64,000 bases of DNA, from the IMG/VR virus record IMGVR_UViG_3300045049_000070, positions 1 through 64,000 of that record; one strand, given 5' to 3'. Origin of the DNA: a virus. Below, piece by piece: positions 58,359 through 64,000 of the stretch; within the stretch, counting starts at the first letter, position 1; the number at the start of each line of letters is the position of its first letter. Both the position numbers and the translations under genes were made by a program. Under the pieces are notes generated by a model that made no database searches, was not told where the DNA came from, and saw only the letters and a program-made list of their open reading frames with translations.

Positions 58359-59446
58359 GTAAAAAATCTGAAACGAAAGACGTTGGCGCACAGTTTCATA
58401 ATCTCTACAGACCAAAGACACTTGAGAAAGTAATTGGACAAGAAGCGGCTGTGAAACGGCTCAATGGAATTATAGAAAGCAAACGCTATCCGTCAACGAT
58501 GCTCTTCACTGGACCACCGAGTTCTGGGAAGACCACGTTGGCGAGAGCATTTGCAGCCGGTGTTTTTGGTACAAAACACATCAAGCACCACCCTGACTTC
58601 CACGAGCTAAACGGGGCTGCTGAAGGTAATATCGACAACATCCGCAGCGTGATGCGAATGGCACGTTTACGCCCACGAACCGGACCACGGCGCATCATCA
58701 TGATTGATGAATGTCACGGACTAACTGGACAAAGCCTCGAGGCGGTGTTGAAGCCTCTGGAGGAGCCGCCGCCGTTCACGATGTTCATTCTTGGAACAAG
58801 TGAACCGGAAAAACTAAAGTCGTCGCTGAAGACACGCGGTTCGCACTTTGCGCTTAAACCATACTCGCGTGAAGAAGTTCTAAAGTACATTAAACGAATT
58901 GTCAAGCTTGAGGACATGTCTTACATGACTGATGAGCTGATGGCAACTGTTGCAGAAAACTCCAATGGGGAACTACGCACTGTCTGTCAGCTGCTGGAAG
59001 CAATTGTCCAAACAGCAGGCAAAGACGGAAAGGTAAAGAAGGAAGATGTACTACAGTCACTGTCCTCTGTTGAGACAGATGATGCCAAAGTAGCGATGAA
59101 TATCCTTTTCGAAGCATATTCAGGCAACATGGAAGGTGTGTATCGTCATCTGTTGGATACCACTGATGGCTTCCGTATGGTGCAATTGCTTCTTGGCTTT
59201 AACAGCTTCCTAATCAATGCAACGACTCTCAAAGGTGAAAAGCATCGGTCTGTTTGGTGGAATAAAAACAACAAAGACTTGTGGGAAGCGATCAAAGAAC
59301 TGAAGGTAGACTTACGTAATATGTCTATCGTGCAGTCGTACCTAATTAGCGCCAGATCCAGGAGCGGTGCATTTATGGTTAGTGAGCAAATGCTTCTTGG
59401 AGACGAGATCTTTAAAGCTGTGTCGGTGATCAAGAAGTCAAAATGA
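58355..59446 (+). CDS. Clamp-loader ATPase, RFC/DnaX-like (363 aa)
   Basis: AAA+ ATPase that opens sliding clamps. Y-R-P-K-T-L-E-K-V-I-G-Q near residue 20 is the entry seen in RFC and DnaX; Walker A is G53-P-P-S-S-G-K59-T-T; Walker B ends D-E-C-H at 118-121; S-L-K-T-R-G (around 155) is the arginine-finger (SRC) region. C-terminal helical collar follows. No clamp or small subunit is seen in this window. Confidence 0.9.
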   Translation: MSKKSETKDVGAQFHNLYRPKTLEKVIGQEAAVKRLNGIIESKRYPSTMLFTGPPSSGKTTLARAFAAGVFGTKHIKHHPDFHELNGAAEGNIDNIRSVMRMARLRPRTGPRRIIMIDECHGLTGQSLEAVLKPLEEPPPFTMFILGTSEPEKLKSSLKTRGSHFALKPYSREEVLKYIKRIVKLEDMSYMTDELMATVAENSNGELRTVCQLLEAIVQTAGKDGKVKKEDVLQSLSSVETDDAKVAMNILFEAYSGNMEGVYRHLLDTTDGFRMVQLLLGFNSFLINATTLKGEKHRSVWWNKNNKDLWEAIKELKVDLRNMSIVQSYLISARSRSGAFMVSEQMLLGDEIFKAVSVIKKSK

Positions 59447-59919
59447 AGCTTAGACCAGTAGATACTCGTCCGTTGCTGGACGACATGTGGAACTTTTATC
59501 GGTACGCGACACCGCACAGTACAGACGAGAACTATCTTAAAAACGGTGCACTCAGGCACGGGAAGACGCTGTGGTTTAAGGACGGGCAGGGCCGCATATG
59601 GCACTGGAACGGACTGTATTCGAGTTGTCTGGGTTTCATCTTGGGATACGCTCAAGAACAAGAACGACACTTGGGATACGCGTACATCCATTGTCTAGAA
59701 GCGGGCCAATGTATTGATAAACATTCGGATAACTTGCCGTATCATTCAACGATAGATAGGTATCAAGTTTATCTAAACTGGCCAGATGGGTGCGGATATG
59801 AATACGATGGTGAGTTGATGCCCAATCATTTACTTTGGTTTGATCATACGAAGGAACATGCCTTCTGGAACAAGGGTAAGGATCCATGGTACATGCTCGT
59901 TTTTGATTTACTCAAATGA
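59443..59919 (+). CDS. 2OG-Fe(II) oxygenase-like protein (158 aa)
   Basis: C-I-D-K-H94-S-D96 gives the HxD iron pair and K-E-H139-A-F-W the distal His of the double-stranded beta-helix fold. The region between (R-Y-Q-V-Y-L-N-W-P) matches the core strands. The usual Arg for 2-oxoglutarate is not clear (Lys146 could serve). Aspartyl/asparaginyl hydroxylase-like. Coupled to the clamp-loader gene by overlap. Confidence 0.6.
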   Translation: MKLRPVDTRPLLDDMWNFYRYATPHSTDENYLKNGALRHGKTLWFKDGQGRIWHWNGLYSSCLGFILGYAQEQERHLGYAYIHCLEAGQCIDKHSDNLPYHSTIDRYQVYLNWPDGCGYEYDGELMPNHLLWFDHTKEHAFWNKGKDPWYMLVFDLLK

Positions 59920-60080
59920 TGTCTAAGAAACCGAAACCAGAGGTTAAAGGCAAGAAGCTTTCTCCCAAAGATTTCAGCACTGGTGGATTCTTTTCACAGG
60001 AAGAGCTCAAGGAACTCGGTGTTCCGAAAAGCAAACGGAAACTACCGCCAGTAGGTAAGTCAAAGACCAAGAAACCATGA
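59916..60080 (+). CDS. Small Lys/Pro-rich protein (54 aa)
   Basis: Two ATG codons (59916, 59919), the first overlapping the previous stop and the end overlapping the next start. Product M-M-S-K-K-P-K-P-E...G-G-F-F-S-Q-E-E-L; strongly basic and probably disordered. Confidence 0.6.
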   Translation: MMSKKPKPEVKGKKLSPKDFSTGGFFSQEELKELGVPKSKRKLPPVGKSKTKKP

Positions 60081-60388
60081 AATTCCGCAAGGGGGATAAA
60101 GTTTGTGCCTTGCTCGTAGCTAACAAATGGGGTGTAGACTTCACGTGCTTCTGTGGCAAGTTGGTGAAGATAGAAGAACGCGGATCCCTTCTTGTCGCGA
60201 AGATCATGGTTAGCACGTATTACGATCTGTACAAAAAGCAGAAGCACAAACCTTCTGAATTCAGCTTAGACGTACGTCTGTTCAAACTTCTGCCATGGAA
60301 CGAACAAACAAAGGAGTATGTCAAGAGCGTAAGAAAGGCTAGCCAAACGCTGCACGAGGTTACTTGTAAAGTAAGATCAACAAAGTAA
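60077..60388 (+). CDS. Hypothetical protein (103 aa)
   Basis: ATGA overlap. Opens K-F-R-K-G-D-K-V-C-A-L-L-V, a small SH3/KOW-like pattern, then charged helix. Sits immediately before the SbcC-like gene. Confidence 0.7.
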   Translation: MKFRKGDKVCALLVANKWGVDFTCFCGKLVKIEERGSLLVAKIMVSTYYDLYKKQKHKPSEFSLDVRLFKLLPWNEQTKEYVKSVRKASQTLHEVTCKVRSTK

Positions 60389-60404
60389 CGACCAACAATC
60401 TGCC

Positions 60405-62627
60405 GTGAAGTTATTAGAACTAGAACTGAAGAACGTAAAACCGTTCAAGAGCGCATTGCTAGATCTTGATTATGAAGGCGTAACCGTCATCAAAGGACTG
60501 AACAAGGACGATGGGCCGAAGGCTAGCAATGCAGCGGGTAAAAGCCGGTTGATCTCTGCTTTGCCTGACCTTGTGCTTGATGAAAGTCCTAATGGCAAAG
60601 AAGACAAGATCAAGGGGCAGAAGCGCAAGAAGCAGTTGACTCGTGTTCGTTTCATGAAGGGGAAACACGAGTACGACATAACGAAGAAGATTGGTAAGGG
60701 AAAGAGCTACGAGATAGTCAAGGATGGCAAGTCGATTGACGTACGAACAGTCAAATACAGTCAGCAGAAAATACAGAAGCTGTTTGGTATGTCAGAAACG
60801 CAGTTCTATACTCGTTTCTACATCGACGGAACTATTCCACACGTTCTGATCACTGGAAGTGCAAAACACAGACAAGAGTACATAGTCGATCTGTTCGATT
60901 TAGGTAACATCGATAGCATCCGCAGGCTATTGAATGCAGAACTTACCGCAGTGTCAAAGAAGGCTGTCGAATATAAGACAGTTAAGAGGACACTGGATGA
61001 ACTACGTGAAGACTTACTTCCTAAAGAGAAGCGAATTGCCATTCGTGAACGCTTAGAAAAGCTGAAATCCAAGCAGGAACGTTTATCTGAATCACTTAAG
61101 AACAGCCAACATGTTAGCCAACTATTGACATTTGAACGCCAGAACAAGCAGTTACTGGGACGATTCCATAAGTTGGGCATTACAAGTGATCCTGCAGAAG
61201 AGTTACAAGATCTTCGCAAACGGATTGGTCGCATACAGCTCGACAGATCTAGTTACCACGAATGGGAAGCATACGATAAAGCATTAAATAGCTGGAAGAA
61301 GTCATTTGCTCCAGTTAAGCAGATGCTGGATAGACTAGGTACTGATCTAGAAACAGCTAAGAAGAAGGCACACGAAGCTGGAACAGCAGCCGCTCAACTA
61401 AGTGCTTTAGATGCAGCTCGTGATCCAGGCACCAAACCCGAACTAGTTGAACGACCGAAGTTTGACCATGATGAATGCAAAATCAAGGTACGTCACTACA
61501 AAGATGAATTAGAACATTCTAAGTCGTTTAAGGACGGCAGGTGTTCTCTATGCGGATCCAAGGTAAAGGCACGCTCGCGTGATGAGATAAAGGCAGATCT
61601 TGAGAAATGGGTAAAGCGCATAAACGCCTGCGAGAAGTATGTCTTATATGAGAACCGCATTCGTGAATGGAAGGAACGTAAACGCGCCTACGATGAGAAC
61701 GTCGAACAAGCCAATGCACTGTCGGCAAAGATTGAAGCGCGCGCCCCGTATGTAGATGTGGTAAATGCGGCGTCTGATTTGCGCGCAAAGCCACAGAAAC
61801 CTCTCTGTGACAGGCCAAAGGAGTTTGACGAAGCCCTATTAGAAAGGCTCGAACGTCGTCGTGAACTATTGCGATCAATTCATGATGTATGGACTACAAT
61901 TCAAGAACTTCAAACACTCACCGTTGAAAAGCGCGCAACTGCAGAGGAAGCAGAGTCGCAAGTACAACGACTGAACGAGATCATGGGTGAGATTAATGAT
62001 CTCACCACCAAGGATGTAAAACAGCAGGAAGTGATCCGCCGTATGCGCGGCCTCAAAGAACGCTGTGCTGCTCTATGGGAAGAATGTAAGGACGAGAAAC
62101 TTCTAAAAGCCCTTGTTGGAGCCTATTCGACATCGGGCCTAAAGAAGTTCATGATTGAACGATACTCGAAACTGCTAGAACAGCAGATAAACAAGTACCG
62201 GAAGATGTTCTTCTCTGAAGACTATACGTTTGAGTTCCAATACGATAATGGACTCAAGGTGTTGGTTCATAGAAAGTATGGAAAGCGTGTGGAAACTAGT
62301 GACGTGCGCAAGCTAAGTGGCGCAGAGAAGAGGTTCTTTACATTGCTATCTGTAGTTGCTACGAACACAATGCTTCCAGCAAAGAAACGATTGAACGTTC
62401 TGATACTGGATGAACCAGAATCACAGATGGGAGAACCAGCAATTGAAAGATTCGTACAAACACTATCAATACTACGGCGACTTGTCCCTCACATCATTGT
62501 CGTCACCCCCAAAACAAGTCTTGATATCCCAGATTCTAGGTCGTTTACTGTCGTCAAACAAAATGGTATATCCCGTCTCGTACGGGACAAGACTCGCGGA
62601 GTTGGTAGACAACAAGATGAAATATAG
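60405..62627 (+). CDS. sbcC: SbcC/Rad50-like ATPase (740 aa)
   Basis: GTG start. N-lobe begins with L-E-L-E-L-K-N-V-K-P-F-K-S, Walker A G-L-N-K-D-D-G-P...N-A-A-G-K46-S. Long coiled coil from about 170 to 560 with a CxxC zinc hook at C380-S-L-C383. C-lobe signature L-S-G-A-E-K-R-F-F-T-L and Walker B I-L-D669-E670-P-E. Partner of the 56075 SbcD-like nuclease. Smaller than SbcC of E. coli, similar to phage gp46 forms. Confidence 0.9.
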   Translation: MKLLELELKNVKPFKSALLDLDYEGVTVIKGLNKDDGPKASNAAGKSRLISALPDLVLDESPNGKEDKIKGQKRKKQLTRVRFMKGKHEYDITKKIGKGKSYEIVKDGKSIDVRTVKYSQQKIQKLFGMSETQFYTRFYIDGTIPHVLITGSAKHRQEYIVDLFDLGNIDSIRRLLNAELTAVSKKAVEYKTVKRTLDELREDLLPKEKRIAIRERLEKLKSKQERLSESLKNSQHVSQLLTFERQNKQLLGRFHKLGITSDPAEELQDLRKRIGRIQLDRSSYHEWEAYDKALNSWKKSFAPVKQMLDRLGTDLETAKKKAHEAGTAAAQLSALDAARDPGTKPELVERPKFDHDECKIKVRHYKDELEHSKSFKDGRCSLCGSKVKARSRDEIKADLEKWVKRINACEKYVLYENRIREWKERKRAYDENVEQANALSAKIEARAPYVDVVNAASDLRAKPQKPLCDRPKEFDEALLERLERRRELLRSIHDVWTTIQELQTLTVEKRATAEEAESQVQRLNEIMGEINDLTTKDVKQQEVIRRMRGLKERCAALWEECKDEKLLKALVGAYSTSGLKKFMIERYSKLLEQQINKYRKMFFSEDYTFEFQYDNGLKVLVHRKYGKRVETSDVRKLSGAEKRFFTLLSVVATNTMLPAKKRLNVLILDEPESQMGEPAIERFVQTLSILRRLVPHIIVVTPKTSLDIPDSRSFTVVKQNGISRLVRDKTRGVGRQQDEI

Positions 62628-62700
62628 AACGCCTGGATTCGGCCAATGTGTACACGGGTCTACGTATAAACAATGCGAGTTCTGTTCGCAGAACGATTAA
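62617..62700 (+). CDS. Tiny Cys-rich peptide (27 aa)
   Basis: ATG inside the SbcC 3' end; product ends C-V-H-G-S-T-Y-K-Q-C-E-F-C-S-Q. The Cys/His cluster (C, H, C, C) would suit one zinc. Ribosome site is weak, and a longer in-frame ATG at 62563 exists. Low confidence. Confidence 0.4.
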   Translation: MKYRTPGFGQCVHGSTYKQCEFCSQND

Positions 62701-62702
62701 CA

Positions 62703-62867
62703 ATGAATGCAAAACAAGGGCTCATCTTTCTTGGCATTCCGCTTTTGATGTACGTGCTGCAAGGGGTATTGGTCTACTGGACTAATCACCGATACGGTAT
62801 GGCGATTGCTATGTTCGCATATGCAGTTGCCAACGTAGGTCTGATAATGGACATGTTTGGTATCTAG
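62703..62867 (+). CDS. Small membrane protein (54 aa)
   Basis: ATG at 62703; two hydrophobic segments (residues about 6-24, 30-53) with a charged turn T-N-H-R-Y. Role unknown. A TAATTTGAT site follows directly. Confidence 0.65.
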   Translation: MNAKQGLIFLGIPLLMYVLQGVLVYWTNHRYGMAIAMFAYAVANVGLIMDMFGI

Positions 62868-62868
62868 A

Positions 62869-62878
62869 TAATTTGATG
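62869..62878 (+). promoter_or_regulatory. TAATTTGATG motif, candidate promoter (site 6)
   Basis: Last base differs from the common TAATTTGATT; followed by GCGTACACACTG, sharing TACAC with the 16423 copy. Located 40 bases before the 62909 start. Confidence 0.42.
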
Positions 62879-62908
62879 GCGTACACACTGTCACATAGGG
62901 AGACTACG

Positions 62909-63319
62909 ATGGACCTCCACAACCTGAATATACGCCTTCTGGAATACAAACAAATAGCATGGACATGTATTGCAACGCATGATCCAGAAGAAATACATGC
63001 AGAGCTAATGTCGGCGCGTGTAGCTAGCGGAATCACGCATGATGTTGCTCTGGTGATGAGTAACAGTCTATGGATACCATGGTGGAAGAATCCAAAACTT
63101 CTACGCTCATTCAAGCAATGCAACGTATCAGACTATAACTCACGTGGAGTGATAGGAGTATGGGCGTCAATGCATAGCACGGACGAAGTGGTTGTTATGA
63201 CAGATGTCAACGTAAACAAAGATGATCGTACGATCAGCACAATGAGCTTTGCGTTTCTGCACATTTCCCAAGTCAAATATCCTCGTCAGTACGACGCCCC
63301 TGCAAGGAGAATAACATGA
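62909..63319 (+). CDS. Hypothetical protein (136 aa)
   Basis: ATG at 62909 with AGGGAG upstream; an ORF start at 62873 falls inside the promoter-like motif. Alpha/beta fold with V-A-L-V-M-S-N-S-L-W-I-P-W-W-K and V-V-V-M-T-D-V-N-V. No family recognised. Confidence 0.75.
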   Translation: MDLHNLNIRLLEYKQIAWTCIATHDPEEIHAELMSARVASGITHDVALVMSNSLWIPWWKNPKLLRSFKQCNVSDYNSRGVIGVWASMHSTDEVVVMTDVNVNKDDRTISTMSFAFLHISQVKYPRQYDAPARRIT

Positions 63320-63338
63320 CAAGATACAAACTTCAAAA

Positions 63339-64000
63339 ATGATCGTTGCAGTATTTGGTGTTCCAGGTCTTTCGTTCGCAGAATTGACATACTTGCTGAC
63401 AGAACTCGGAATCGGGTTTATGGCAGTAACGGATAAACCGCATAGGATTGGGCAACCGAGTCAAAATCATATAGTTCCGGTGGTATTTGGTTCCGTACGT
63501 TCGTTCTTGCAGCATTATCAAAAGATCAAATTTAGATCAGTTGCTTTTGTCTGTGACACATACACAAAATTGGCAATAGAGCATGGATTTGGCGTACTTG
63601 GTGTAAATAAACTAAGCAGCAAACGACACGAATATACGCAATTCCATGTTCAAGAACTTGGGGCCATTCTACAATCTGTGGACGGGCTGAGGATGCCGAT
63701 AACGGCAGAAAATTTGATCGAACCCAAGGCCTACGATCCAGCTGCCGAGATGATCTCCAAGTTCTCACAATCGGCATTGACCCAAACCCAATCACTGATG
63801 TACAAAGTGAAAAACCAAGAGTTACGGTCAAAGACATTTTTGTTGGTCAAGAGTTGGTTCCTCGGCGATATCAAAAGTAGTGATACGTTACGCAGTAGAC
63901 TGAAAAATATACACAGTAGTGATAAATATGTTGATGACCTGATGGTCGTAATGACAGCATCAGAAGGTCAAGCGTTACGTAGGGTAACGATTGAAAGCCG
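63339..64000 (+). CDS. Hypothetical protein, runs off the window (at least 220 aa)
   Basis: ATG at 63339; the frame is open to the end of the window. An eight-codon frame (63316-63341) just upstream may feed ribosomes into it. Starts M-I-V-A-V-F-G-V-P-G-L-S with a beta-alpha repeat pattern, and continues Lys/Ser-rich. No motif recognised, incomplete at 3'. Confidence 0.7.
   Translation, partial: MIVAVFGVPGLSFAELTYLLTELGIGFMAVTDKPHRIGQPSQNHIVPVVFGSVRSFLQHYQKIKFRSVAFVCDTYTKLAIEHGFGVLGVNKLSSKRHEYTQFHVQELGAILQSVDGLRMPITAENLIEPKAYDPAAEMISKFSQSALTQTQSLMYKVKNQELRSKTFLLVKSWFLGDIKSSDTLRSRLKNIHSSDKYVDDLMVVMTASEGQALRRVTIES

Noticed and set aside
63316-63341. Eight-codon open frame before the last gene
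   Set aside because: Too short to call as a gene; possibly a translational coupler for the 63339 gene.
1-64000. CRISPR arrays, tRNA genes, insertion sequences, integrase or attachment sites
   Set aside because: Intergenic gaps are almost all below 110 bases, and no repeat-spacer pattern, cloverleaf, transposase or integrase was seen.
1-64000. Assignment to the nucleus-forming (phiKZ-like) jumbo phages
   Set aside because: No chimallin, PhuZ tubulin or multi-subunit RNA polymerase genes in the window, and the replication set (family A polymerase, UvsX-like, SbcCD) is of a different type. The rest of the genome is unseen.

Overview
The window is a stretch of a large, strictly lytic-looking tailed phage genome, most likely a jumbo myovirus of a Gram-negative host. 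Reasons: almost gapless, nearly one-directional packing with ATGA, GTGA and TAATG stop/start overlaps; a phage-encoded replication and recombination set (family A DNA polymerase, RecA/UvsX-like recombinase, RFC-like clamp loader, SbcC/SbcD pair, RuvC-like resolvase, a 1589-residue SF2 helicase); tail-fibre and tail-spike type proteins; and dozens of small phage-type proteins of unknown function. Tat, Sec and lipoprotein leaders point to a diderm host. I saw no tRNA, integrase, CRISPR array, terminase, portal, major capsid, tail sheath or endolysin, so those must lie elsewhere. A relationship to the RSL1/PaBG-like group of large myoviruses is a guess from gene content only.

Layout. 1-12200 (+): small hypothetical genes, then an NAD+ salvage pair (NMN adenylyltransferase-Nudix fusion at 5093 and nicotinamide phosphoribosyltransferase at 8313) with small genes between and after. 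12220-14340: a bidirectional terminator and a four-gene minus-strand island ending with a RuvC-like resolvase. 14420-33240 (+): a virion/accessory region. Apparent structural proteins (14420, 19916, the beta-helix protein at 20521, 25018, 28961, 30040) alternate with about 20 small proteins that open with a shared short N-terminal peptide, roughly M-A-I-x-N-R-I-x-A, or a related R-L-K-x-x-A form. They include a GNAT, a kinase-like protein, a family X nucleotidyltransferase with a SWIM zinc finger, an ADP-ribosyltransferase-like protein, a papain-like candidate and a Nudix hydrolase. 33261-36984: membrane and conserved small proteins. 37000-41769: the giant helicase. 41818-44475: small exported, Cys-rich and phosphoesterase genes. 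44520-64000: replication and recombination, with a glycosyltransferase, two D/K-block polyampholyte proteins (the first possibly the ssDNA-binding protein) and a 2OG-Fe(II) oxygenase-like protein.

Main ideas. (1) The shared N-terminal peptide looks like a targeting signal, by analogy with the capsid-targeting sequence of T4 internal proteins and Alt; if so, this phage packages and injects a large enzyme cocktail. (2) A ten-base motif, TAATTTGATT, followed in most copies by a TAC three to four bases on, precedes at least six genes or operons and may be a phage promoter. (3) NAMPT plus NMNAT forms a complete nicotinamide-to-NAD+ route, known in phages as a counter to NAD+-depleting defences. 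All functional calls are from reading the sequence; no database search was run.
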